Made by a program: the position numbers and the translations under genes. From NCBI GenBank assembly GCA_946408315.1, contig CAMJRV010000087.1, positions 1 to 8,316 on the forward strand: DNA of 8,316 bases, given 5' to 3'. A model generated the notes under the pieces. It had not been told where the DNA came from and did no database searches. It saw nothing but the letters and a program-made list of their open reading frames with translations. This document shows, piece after piece, positions 1 through 5,102 of the stretch. The first letter of the stretch is position 1. Every line of letters begins with the position of its first letter. Source of the stretch: an uncultured Bacillota bacterium. Lineage in GTDB: Bacteria > Bacillota > Clostridia > Peptostreptococcales > Anaerovoracaceae.

Positions 1-630
1 CGCATAGTCCGTCATTGGCTTTTTCAATTTTCTTCTGTGATCAAGAAACATTTTTAAAGGCTCATGCAATTCGGATGGGATGACGCTATATATATCTCTT
101 CTTTCATTCTTAACATTCTTTACATTCTTGTTTGTGGTCACTGGCTGGTCACTCGCTGGTCGCTGGCTGGTCACTGGCTGGTCATGGTATTGGCCACAAG
201 CGTCGTAATCCATTGCAAAATACTCGTCTTCGCTGGCCACTGGCTGGTCATTTTTTTTGTTTTTTTGTGTATGTATTTTGTATGTATTTTGTTTTTCCAT
301 CTCCTCACAGTCTTGGTATTTATCCCAATTAAGTACTGTAATTAGACTGTTCTGGTTACTTCTTTGCCGGTCAATCTGTTGGTCATTTTCTAACTCAATC
401 AGGATGCGCTTTGTCTTGCTTTCCGAAACAGACAATTTGCTTGAAATCGACTTCCTTCCGGTTATTAATTGCCCTGGTTCAAGCGTTATCTTTTCCCCCT
501 TAAACAATGCCGGGTAGGCTTCGTGGGTGGCATTTAATAGCAGATAAACCCACACCGCAAGGTGATCACTGTCTTTACAAACAATCGGATTGTCCAACAT
601 TTTTCTATGTAGCTTTATCCATCCTTGCAT
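1..630 (-). CDS. Phage replication initiator-like protein, 3' end cut by window edge
   Basis: The reading frame opens with ATG at 630-628 and stays open for 210 codons to the left edge, so the C-terminus is missing. The first ~110 residues (start MQGWIKLHRKML, then a VWVYLLLNATHE block and an ITLEPGQLITGRKSIS block, ending LITVLNWDKYQ) have the layout of the winged-helix N-terminal domain found in replication proteins of Firmicutes phages. A polar, low-complexity linker follows (about 115-180), containing repeated DQPV units encoded by 11-bp DNA repeats. The last residues seen (EPLKMFLDHRRKLKKPMTD) resemble the start of the C-terminal domain of such proteins. The ribosome binding site AGGAGGGGG lies about 4-7 nt before the ATG and overlaps the ssb stop. 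Its place at the distal end of the Erf-RuvC-SSB cassette fits origin recognition. A helicase loader would be expected beyond the left edge. Family placement is from pattern recognition only. Confidence 0.75.
   Translation of the reverse strand, partial: MQGWIKLHRKMLDNPIVCKDSDHLAVWVYLLLNATHEAYPALFKGEKITLEPGQLITGRKSISSKLSVSESKTKRILIELENDQQIDRQRSNQNSLITVLNWDKYQDCEEMEKQNTYKIHTQKNKKNDQPVASEDEYFAMDYDACGQYHDQPVTSQRPASDQPVTTNKNVKNVKNERRDIYSVIPSELHEPLKMFLDHRRKLKKPMTDYA
105..131. repeat. Three 9-bp CATTCTT direct repeats
   Basis: CATTCTT occurs at 105-111, 114-120 and 123-129, a strict 9-bp period, next to the first iteron-like cluster. The repeats encode a KNVKNVKNE run in the replication protein. 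Since 9 bp is in frame they could be simple slippage products; they may also extend the AT-rich part of the candidate origin. Confidence 0.45.
135..189. repeat. Tandem 11-bp repeats (iteron-like) inside the replication gene
   Basis: Four contiguous 11-bp units lie at 135-145, 146-156, 157-167 and 168-178, with consensus TGGTCACTGGC and at most one change each. A fifth, partial unit starts at 179 (TGGTCA). Because 11 is not a multiple of 3, the units fall in different reading frames, and only units 33 bp apart encode the same peptide (DQPVT). This suggests the DNA, not the protein, is what is repeated. The arrangement resembles initiator-binding iterons within phage initiator genes, such as those in lambda O. 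Confidence 0.7.
234..255. repeat. Second iteron-like pair, in phase with the first cluster
   Basis: TGGCCACTGGC at 234-244 differs from the consensus unit by one base and is followed directly by TGGTCATTTTT at 245-255. These start 66 and 77 bp after the unit at 168, exact multiples of 11, so both clusters share one register. A lone related copy, TGGTCATTTT, occurs at 380-389. Confidence 0.55.
251..297. repeat. T-rich tract with tandem 11-bp AT-rich repeats; candidate origin unwinding region
   Basis: The + strand is almost purely T with scattered G and A from 251 to 297. It contains a perfect tandem duplication of GTATGTATTTT at 269-279 and 280-290. It directly abuts the iteron-like units ending at 255. 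A low-melting tract beside iterons is the usual layout of a replication origin; the function here is inferred. Confidence 0.5.
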
Positions 631-641
631 TTAACCCCCTC

Positions 642-1028
642 CTAGAACGGGATATCGTCGTCATCCTCTAGCGCTTGGAACCCTTCGGGAATCTTAGGAT
701 CATTCTGCGTCTCCGCTTTATCTCCCTTGTCCAAAAACTCCACCCGATCCGCGATAACATCAGTTGTGTAGACGGTATCGCCGTTCTTGTTCTTATAGCT
801 GCCGGTTTGGATGCGGCCTTGTACGCCGACCAGACGGCCTTTGGAGATAAAGCGTTCCACGAGCTCCGCAGTCTTCCCAAAACATGTGACTCTCGGGAAG
901 TCCGCGCCTTTATCCTTGCCGGGCCTGTCTATTGCAAGCGTGAAGGTTGCTACCGCCATCTGATTCTCTGAAACATATCTGGTTTCTGGGTCTTTAGTCA
1001 ATCTTCCGGTCAGCACTACATTATTCAT
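642..1028 (-). CDS. ssb: Single-stranded DNA-binding protein
   Basis: This is a 128-residue protein with a complete bacterial/phage-type SSB fold. It has the N-terminal MNNVVLTGRLTKDPE strand, an ENQMAVATFTLAIDR segment, the DFPRVTCFGKTAE core and GRLVGVQGRIQTGSY with the following ENG-type loop (residues 1-100). A short polar linker leads to the acidic tail EDDDDIPF, the motif SSBs use to dock partner proteins. It coats and protects ssDNA during phage replication and recombination. The start at 1028 is chosen because AGGAGG (1038-1043) sits 9 nt upstream. A 34-residue longer frame exists but would have no ribosome binding site and adds sequence foreign to SSBs. It overlaps the upstream gene by 8 nt, suggesting translational coupling. 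The tail may recruit the Erf or the initiator encoded nearby, which is inference. Confidence 0.96.
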   Translation of the reverse strand: MNNVVLTGRLTKDPETRYVSENQMAVATFTLAIDRPGKDKGADFPRVTCFGKTAELVERFISKGRLVGVQGRIQTGSYKNKNGDTVYTTDVIADRVEFLDKGDKAETQNDPKIPEGFQALEDDDDIPF

Positions 1029-1326
1029 AAAAAACATCCTCCTTGAGTTGCTTTGAAATATCGTTGAGCAGTTCTTCAAGCTTGTCACATTCGGATTTAA
1101 ACCCTTTGAATGTCGTGCATTGACAAGCATTTAATTCTTTCCTGCAAAGTGCTTTAAGCGCCTGAGGAATGGAAGCATGATATGTTTCGTCTTTAAAGAT
1201 TTCCTTTTCCTCTCCGGTTTCATTTCCGTCCTTATCTTTGACCTTGGCAAGCCCCGCCGGTTTACATAGGGTCACATTGTCTTTATCTGATCTGATGATC
1301 CAGTCTTTATATGGTTCTATTCTCAT
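1021..1326 (-). CDS. Small conserved phage protein of unknown function
   Basis: This is a 101-residue protein beginning MRIEPYKDWIIRSDKDNVTL. It has a charged, probably looped middle (KDKDGNETGEEKE, about 31-43), a segment ASIPQALKALCRKEL (51-65) and a helical, acidic/basic C-terminus (75-97). The pattern of an N-terminal strand pair stating a 'wild-type' phrase, a variable loop and a QALKAL helix is common in short early proteins of Firmicutes phages, often labelled DUF5405-like; that label is tentative. There are three cysteines (61, 68, 70) without a clear metal motif. AGGGAG lies upstream of the ATG. It overlaps the ssb start by 8 nt and follows the resolvase gene after a 54-bp spacer, so it is cotranscribed with replication genes. 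No enzymatic residues can be recognised. Confidence 0.75.
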   Translation of the reverse strand: MRIEPYKDWIIRSDKDNVTLCKPAGLAKVKDKDGNETGEEKEIFKDETYHASIPQALKALCRKELNACQCTTFKGFKSECDKLEELLNDISKQLKEDVFYE

Positions 1327-1380
1327 TCAAACTCTCCCTTCTTTGTGCCTTATCGGCTCCTACTTTCTCTGTACATCGAT

Positions 1381-1890
1381 TTAATTCCGTTTCTTGATGT
1401 TCTCACCTTTCGCGGCTTCTTTCTCACTGTCTAGATAAGTAACGCCCACGGCATACGCTGACCAGATGTCAGACCTAAACCCATAAAAGAAGCCCGGTGA
1501 CTTTTTTGTTCCAACAACCCCAAAGCGGTCAATTAGCGCTTGCCGGACGTTAGAATCTTTTGCCCTAACTTGACCGCACAGGTTCAGTTTCACATCCTTA
1601 CGGTATATGTACTCAGAATGGCTGGTGAGTTCGGTATACCGGCCGATCCATACGCAGGTTTCAAAGACTTCCTTACCGACCGCCATACCGTATGATGCGA
1701 CCATTTCAATCACGGTTTTCAGGGGACCATCTGCGCGGAATACAGACAGTAAGGTTTCTGTCTCCATATCACTGATGAGCTGCCGCATCTGATAGTTATC
1801 TACCTTGCCGAACTTCAACGGTCTGTATTCTTCATCCATCAGGACGTAAGCGGTTTCGGTATTGCCGGGATCTATCGCCAAGATTCTCAT
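1381..1890 (-). CDS. RuvC-like Holliday junction resolvase (phage type)
   Basis: This 169-residue protein has the RNase H-like layout of RuvC-type resolvases. It starts MRILAIDPGNTET, with the first catalytic aspartate at D7. A central strand VIEMVASYG supplies the second acid (E62). The C-terminal helix SDIWSAYAVGVTYLD carries D141, a good candidate for the last metal-binding acid. The block VRQALIDRFGVVGTKKSPG (115-133) is typical of phage relatives. The protein would bind four-way junctions and nick symmetric strands with Mg2+, resolving recombination or replication intermediates before packaging. The start ATG overlaps the upstream stop by one base (TAATG), so the two are coupled. Its position among Erf, HNH and SSB genes supports a recombination role. 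The assignment rests on motif order, not on an alignment. Confidence 0.88.
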   Translation of the reverse strand: MRILAIDPGNTETAYVLMDEEYRPLKFGKVDNYQMRQLISDMETETLLSVFRADGPLKTVIEMVASYGMAVGKEVFETCVWIGRYTELTSHSEYIYRKDVKLNLCGQVRAKDSNVRQALIDRFGVVGTKKSPGFFYGFRSDIWSAYAVGVTYLDSEKEAAKGENIKKRN

Positions 1891-2222
1891 TATTTACCAT
1901 TCCTTTCTGCTTCAATCTGGCCTTCTAGTATCCTGATCTCAGTCTTGATCTGCAATATCTTTTCATATCCGCATTCGTAGTCGCTTTTTCGGATATCCCT
2001 TGTAAGGCGTAACTTAGCTACATTTTCATCACCTTTTGAAAGGCTCTCGCAGGAAGTCCATGCGACGCCATCTTGAACGTGGAGTCTTAAAATTTCCTGA
2101 CGATTTGCTATGCGATAGTCCATTTCTGCCTTTGCAAGCTGATGCCCTGTGTTCTGGTAGAAGTTGACCGCTGTATTAAGTTGCTTTATCAATTCCGTAC
2201 GTTGGTTAATTAAGTCTTGCAC
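1890..2222 (-). CDS. Helical early phage protein of unknown function
   Basis: This is a 110-residue protein starting at GTG (2222), with AGGAG 7 nt upstream; an ATG just upstream is in another frame and stops after five codons. It is almost entirely predicted helix: a first helix about 1-45 (INQRTELIKQLNTAV, then QLAKAEMDYRIANRQEILRL), a short break (50-62), and a second long helix 64-107 (VAKLRLTRDIRKSDYECGYEKILQIKTEIRILEGQIE). This suggests a two-helix coiled-coil hairpin. The order 'AKAE.DYR.A...EILRL' then 'ENVAKLR..RD' is familiar from short proteins found near recombination genes in many Firmicutes siphophages, for which I know no proven function. Its stop overlaps the resolvase start by one base and it lies 10 bp downstream of the HNH gene. 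A structural or partner role for the resolvase is possible but only suggested by coupling. Confidence 0.8.
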   Translation of the reverse strand: MQDLINQRTELIKQLNTAVNFYQNTGHQLAKAEMDYRIANRQEILRLHVQDGVAWTSCESLSKGDENVAKLRLTRDIRKSDYECGYEKILQIKTEIRILEGQIEAERNGK

Positions 2223-2232
2223 TTCATCACTC

Positions 2233-2610
2233 CTATACGCTGTTATCGAACCGATATGCCGGATCGATCTCTTTCCATTTGTTGTAGATCAGCTTTGACC
2301 GATCCCAACCCGGATAATGCGCCCTCAGATGCGCCTCGATCCGTGCGCCGTATTCCTCCAGCTTGTCGCCATTGTCGTAGTCAAGGTGTTCTTGTTTGGT
2401 CAGGAGGACCAGGTTTTCTGGTATACCCAGCCCTCCCTGACTACGGTTTATGTAATGAGCGACTTCCAAACGATCACGTTCACCGGAAAGGATGCTGCAA
2501 TTGTTATCACGTTCCACGACGATTCGCCGAACCTCCGGAGATATATCACAGGCTATCGTCTGCTTATGGCGTCTGCGGTGCTCGTTTTTCGGCTTTGGCT
2601 GTGGCTTCAT
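2233..2610 (-). CDS. HNH endonuclease-like protein with degenerate zinc cysteines
   Basis: This is a 125-residue protein. After a basic N-terminus (1-17) comes CDISPEVRRIVVERDNNC (21-38). The beta-beta-alpha-metal core follows: EVAHYINRSQGGLGIPENLVLLTKQEH, with H52, N66 and H75 as the H-N-H residues. The tail contains AHYPGWDRSKLIYNKW, typical of this phage subfamily. Relatives usually have two CxxC pairs that bind a structural zinc. Here the first pair is reduced to C38-SIL and the second is TKQE, so zinc binding is probably lost while the catalytic triad is kept. The start at 2610 overlaps the Erf stop as ATGA. A longer frame from 2667 has no ribosome binding site and would overlap Erf by 61 nt. 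The role may be DNA nicking in replication or recombination; unlike terminal HNH genes it is not next to terminase in this window. Confidence 0.85.
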   Translation of the reverse strand: MKPQPKPKNEHRRRHKQTIACDISPEVRRIVVERDNNCSILSGERDRLEVAHYINRSQGGLGIPENLVLLTKQEHLDYDNGDKLEEYGARIEAHLRAHYPGWDRSKLIYNKWKEIDPAYRFDNSV

Positions 2611-3236
2611 TGCTTCATCGTCCTCGCCTTCTTTTCGAGCATCGGCTTTGCTTCGTTTGCAAAGCATTCAATCGTCATGTCTTCGAGTACGGAAATGTCA
2701 TACGCTTTCAGGAACTTACTTACGTTCGTATCAGTTTCAATGATCATGTTCTGTAGCCATTCAATCTGGATTTTATTGATCTTCTTTCCAGGATCGATTC
2801 TTTCCTCTGGCGGCATATCGGCTTGCGGGTCCTCTTTCCCGTGCGTATTCGTTGCGTCGGAATCATTGGTGTCGTCAATGTCCAAAAGGCCGTTGAGAGC
2901 GTATTTTCTGGCATACGAAGACGCAGCTCCCGTGACTTGCGATCCATCCATGCCCTTTTTATTCTCTTCTTCTCTTGCCGATGCCGTTACGCTGAATGAT
3001 TCTCCCGATTCACAGTCGTACAGTGTTGCCGTGGCCTCTATGTAGTACCTATCACCGACAAGAATTACCTTGTCAGATATGGGCAATGCACATGCATATT
3101 CTGATAGAAGCGGCTTAACGGCTTCCAAAATATCCTCGCATGACCTATACTTATAACCGCCAAATTTATTCATCTGCCCTTTTGGCGCTTTGAGTTCTGT
3201 CTGTATCTTATTGAGCTTTAATAGTACATTTTTCAA
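2607..3236 (-). CDS. erf: ERF-family single-strand annealing recombinase
   Basis: This 209-residue protein matches the ERF family of phage recombinases. It has an N-terminal helix NVLLKLNKIQTELKAPKGQ, the hallmark FGGYKYRSCEDILEAVKPLL (25-44), a strand-rich middle with YYIEATATLYDCESGES (64-80), and the conserved GAASSYARKYALNGLLDIDDTND block (103-125). An acidic linker with DATNTHGKEDPQ leads to a helical C-terminal region (151-207) that may mediate partner contacts. It would anneal complementary ssDNA during phage recombination, probably with the SSB encoded downstream. The start chosen is TTG at 3236, with AGAGGG (3243-3248) 6 nt upstream, because it gives the family's usual N-terminus. 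The in-frame GTG at 3260 has no ribosome binding site and lies in the upstream gene. Only 2 nt separate the upstream stop from the TTG. The gene ends in an ATGA overlap with the HNH gene. Confidence 0.93.
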   Translation of the reverse strand: MKNVLLKLNKIQTELKAPKGQMNKFGGYKYRSCEDILEAVKPLLSEYACALPISDKVILVGDRYYIEATATLYDCESGESFSVTASAREEENKKGMDGSQVTGAASSYARKYALNGLLDIDDTNDSDATNTHGKEDPQADMPPEERIDPGKKINKIQIEWLQNMIIETDTNVSKFLKAYDISVLEDMTIECFANEAKPMLEKKARTMKQ

Positions 3237-3238
3237 GG

Positions 3239-3544
3239 TTAACCCTCTCTTTCTATCCACCAGACCATATCATTCGATGCGGTCTGATAATCTACATTTC
3301 GAGCATTCATAATGATCTGCCGTGCCTGTTGCATTGCCTCACTTATTTCCGCCTCGCACTGATCGCAGCGGTCCTGTTTGTCCGCGATGTACTTTCTTTG
3401 GCATGAGCAAAGATGAAGTTCTTCGATATCGTCAATCTTGCATTCGGGGCAAATATTAATGTGATCGTCAATCTCACTGTTAAAATACTTAACTTCGACT
3501 TCCGGCGTTTCAAACTCGGCCCCGCAATTCAGGCATTTATACAT
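3239..3544 (-). CDS. Small zinc-binding protein with four Cys pairs
   Basis: This is a 101-residue protein with paired cysteines C4-x2-C7 (MYKCLNCGAEFE), C32-x2-C35 (ICPEC), C46-x-C48 (LCSCQ) and C60-x2-C63 (CDQC). Eight ligands could hold two zinc ions as two zinc ribbons. The rest (66-100) is a predicted helix followed by VWWIEREG. Zinc-ribbon proteins like this often bind DNA, RNA or proteins; no catalytic residues are visible and I do not recognise a specific family. ATG at 3544 is preferred over GTG at 3553 because AGGTG lies 6 nt before it and the N-terminus then begins with the ribbon. It lies directly upstream of erf (2-nt gap), so the two are probably translationally coupled and made in similar amounts. 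Confidence 0.78.
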   Translation of the reverse strand: MYKCLNCGAEFETPEVEVKYFNSEIDDHINICPECKIDDIEELHLCSCQRKYIADKQDRCDQCEAEISEAMQQARQIIMNARNVDYQTASNDMVWWIEREG

Positions 3545-3553
3545 TGGAATCAC

Positions 3554-3883
3554 CTACCTTATACAGAAAAACCGGACCTCGGCAAACTCCGTGAAGAGCT
3601 TTTCCGGATATTCCTCACATTCCCGCGCTTTTAATTCATAAGCGGAGAATGTAGCCAGAAAGGCTTCTTCATTGAGCTGAACATCCTCATCACTGATTGC
3701 AGTCAGACCGGTCTCCCTGTAAATCTCGCGAAACCGCTTCTGCATTGCCGCCAGTTCATAAAGAATTTCGTCAGGTACTTGATTTGCTTTTAAAGCCGTG
3801 GTATTCTGGCCTTGTACTAATTCCTGCGCACCCTGTACGGAAGTTGCAGCTTCCTTGGGTGCTTTTTCAATTGATTGGCTCAT
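3554..3883 (-). CDS. Acidic hypothetical phage protein
   Basis: This is a 109-residue protein of unknown function. The first ~35 residues are polar, rich in Q, A and K, and probably disordered (SIEKAPKEAATSVQGAQELV). From about 37 onwards it is helical and acidic: PDEILYELAAMQKRFREIYRETGL, then ISDEDVQLNEEAFLATFSAYELKARECEEYPEKLFTEF in pieces. No metal or catalytic motif is seen. ATG at 3883 is chosen because AGGAGG (3890-3895) lies 6 nt upstream; the ATG at 3889 directly abuts the ribosome binding site and would be poorly placed. It overlaps the upstream gene by 17 nt. The next gene begins after 9 nt, so it belongs to the Erf module transcript. An accessory role in recombination is possible by position only. 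Confidence 0.75.
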   Translation of the reverse strand: MSQSIEKAPKEAATSVQGAQELVQGQNTTALKANQVPDEILYELAAMQKRFREIYRETGLTAISDEDVQLNEEAFLATFSAYELKARECEEYPEKLFTEFAEVRFFCIR

Positions 3884-4076
3884 TTTCATCCTCCTCTACT
3901 TCAATTCTTAAAAACTTTGCTCCTCGCTTCCTACCGTCGTCTTTCCGGCATAGACTTACCATGACAGTATGTCCTGTGATCCCGAAAGCCTGTCCTAATT
4001 CATCAGCACTCCGGCAGACTGCAAGGGGGAGTTCATAACGGTCGGGCGTAACTGCCATGTAAAGTTTTTCTATCAT
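3867..4076 (-). CDS. Small conserved phage protein with HTH-like helix pair
   Basis: This is a 69-residue protein. Strand-forming EKLYMAVTPDRYELPLAVC (3-21) is followed by a helix-turn-helix-like stretch SADELGQAFGITGHTVMVSLCR (23-44), where AFGITGHTV resembles the turn into a recognition helix. It ends with a basic loop DDGRKRGAKFLRIEVEE (46-62). This order (YMAVT..KYELP, a tetrahelical-type ELA..FGIT..TV segment, then G.KF.RIEV) is common in short early proteins of Firmicutes phages, whose function is not established. DNA binding is an inference from the HTH-like segment and the GRKRGAK cluster. It starts with ATG at 4076, which overlaps the upstream stop (ATGA), with GGAGAG upstream. Its end overlaps the following gene by 17 nt. 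Confidence 0.75.
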   Translation of the reverse strand: MIEKLYMAVTPDRYELPLAVCRSADELGQAFGITGHTVMVSLCRKDDGRKRGAKFLRIEVEEDENEPIN

Positions 4077-4744
4077 TTGGCTCTCTCCTTAATAATTTTT
4101 CCATAGATCCCCCACTCTTCGCGCGGAACCTCACGAATCACCTTGACTGCGCTCGTTCTAATTTTGCCGTCTGTAAATTCGTGGGCAACGCACTTGTCTT
4201 TGGAAACCTCACACTCGATGATCGCAAGATCAGGCCAACTCCTGCCAAAATTGAGCGCCCAGCTCATATGCGATACGTGAATACCTCTGCCGCAATCCTC
4301 CTGAATGTCCATATCAATTTTTTCTTCCGTTGAAGTCTCACCAACCCGATACTTGAAATAGTGGTTGTGATCAGAATGGTATGCACCATTCCCCTCGGAA
4401 TGGACAGATTTATACAGGACCAGCTTTCCGTCGCGCTCTTCTATCCCGAAATACTCGACGTAGTCGCCAATCCCTTGGAACGGAAGAATGACCCGCGCTT
4501 TATGAAGTAATTCGTATTGGGCGTATCTGGACATGATTCTTGCCTGTGACCATCCGCAAAGTTTAGCTGAGCTGTTCTCCCGAGCCACGACTGAGCTGTT
4601 CCCCCGAGCCACGACTGAGCTGTTCCGAAACCTTCTGTTTATGTAGATTACGTTTTGCCGGTCATTACGGATTTCAATAATTCCCTGAAAATCATCCTGT
4701 ATGGCATCGAATTCCGCCTGATTCTTTACGATTATCCTGTTCAT
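4073..4744 (-). CDS. NSSVVAR-repeat (beta-helix-like) phage protein, DUF7666-like C-terminus
   Basis: This 223-residue protein has three parts. The N-terminal MNRIIVKNQAEFDAIQ and GIIEIRN...VIYIN strands (1-37) lead into eight-residue repeats NSSVVARG, NSSVVARE and NSSAKLCG (41-64), a pattern that stacks as a small right-handed beta-helix in related proteins with longer tracts. The C-terminal domain (about 85-215) contains GDYVEYFGI, DGKLVLYKSV, the RGIHVSHMSWALNFG segment and a final DGKIRTSAVKVIREV strand, like the DUF7666 type of phage and gut-bacterial proteins. Its biochemical function is unknown. The conserved HVS...A and D/E-rich region could be a binding site, but I cannot assign catalysis. 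AAGGAGG lies about 5-7 nt upstream of ATG 4744. The repeat tract looks short, perhaps contracted by slippage. The gene ends in an ATGA overlap with its neighbour. Family naming is tentative; the gene itself is secure. Confidence 0.8.
   Translation of the reverse strand: MNRIIVKNQAEFDAIQDDFQGIIEIRNDRQNVIYINRRFRNSSVVARGNSSVVARENSSAKLCGWSQARIMSRYAQYELLHKARVILPFQGIGDYVEYFGIEERDGKLVLYKSVHSEGNGAYHSDHNHYFKYRVGETSTEEKIDMDIQEDCGRGIHVSHMSWALNFGRSWPDLAIIECEVSKDKCVAHEFTDGKIRTSAVKVIREVPREEWGIYGKIIKERAK
4567..4626. repeat. 24-bp tandem repeats encoding NSSVVAR units
   Basis: Two 24-bp units at 4567-4590 and 4591-4614 differ at a single base, and a third partial copy starts at 4615 (CTGAGCTGTTCC). Each encodes an eight-residue NSSVVAR(G/E) unit. 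Near identity at DNA level implies recent duplication by slippage or unequal recombination, so copy number probably varies between relatives. Confidence 0.85.
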
Positions 4745-4760
4745 AGTTACCTCCTTAAGT

Positions 4761-5090
4761 TTATAGAAATAACGAATTGGGTTCGGTTCTCATATCATTT
4801 ATAGTGTTCAGGATGTCGGTCTGGTACATTGCCTGCTCATTCAGCAACCCCACGACGATCAACTGCAGCCCCACAATCAGCAACACGCCGATTATGACCG
4901 TAAGGTGGATTCTGCGGAGCTTGTCCGATGTGGACTTTGTTCTTTTCTCCCGGCGCTGCTCTGCTGCGTTGACCGACATGGAACATTTGTCGGGAGTGTT
5001 GGCGCAGGTATCATCGCAGACAGAAGACAGATCACAGTACAGACAGCAACGGTCATATCCTTTAAGGCATTTGGCAAGACATTTTTTCAT
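4761..5090 (-). CDS. Cysteine-rich single-span membrane protein
   Basis: This is a 109-residue protein. The N-terminal 36 residues hold eight cysteines (4, 8, 15, 16, 19, 25, 29, 36), spaced as C-x3-C, CC-x2-C and C-x3-C, resembling short Cys-rich zinc-binding proteins common in clostridial phages (MKKC...GYDRCCLYCD...C). A charged linker (44-60, EQRREKRTKSTSDKLRR) precedes one hydrophobic span IHLTVIIGVLLIVGLQLIVV (61-80), followed by a 25-residue tail. The positive linker before the span predicts an inside N-terminus, so the Cys domain would face the cytoplasm and the tail the outside. There is no cleavable signal peptide. It might tether a metal-binding or protein-binding head to the membrane; no function is known. 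Strong AAAGGAGGGG lies just before ATG 5090. It sits between the repeat protein and an HTH protein in accessory territory, where exclusion or host-takeover genes are often found. Confidence 0.78.
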   Translation of the reverse strand: MKKCLAKCLKGYDRCCLYCDLSSVCDDTCANTPDKCSMSVNAAEQRREKRTKSTSDKLRRIHLTVIIGVLLIVGLQLIVVGLLNEQAMYQTDILNTINDMRTEPNSLFL

Positions 5091-5102
5091 GGCCCCTCCT
5101 TT

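Noticed and set aside
135..255. CRISPR array
   Set aside because: Units are 11 bp and contiguous with no unique spacers of 30-40 bp, and they lie inside a coding frame.
64..345. Rightward frames over the left-edge repeats, with repeated GHWLV
   Set aside because: They are antisense to the replication gene; the apparent peptide repeats are simply the 11-bp DNA repeats read in other frames.
1029..1130. 34-residue N-terminal extension of SSB
   Set aside because: No ribosome binding site at its start, it lies within the upstream gene, and SSB family members begin at MNNV with the AGGAGG correctly spaced there.
2611..2667. Longer HNH start within the Erf gene
   Set aside because: No ribosome binding site and a large overlap; the ATGA junction at 2610 fits operon style and family length better.
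2317..3045. A 242-residue rightward open frame across the HNH and Erf genes
   Set aside because: It is the antisense shadow of two well-recognised leftward genes, has no ribosome binding site, and its translation is low-complexity with no domain pattern.
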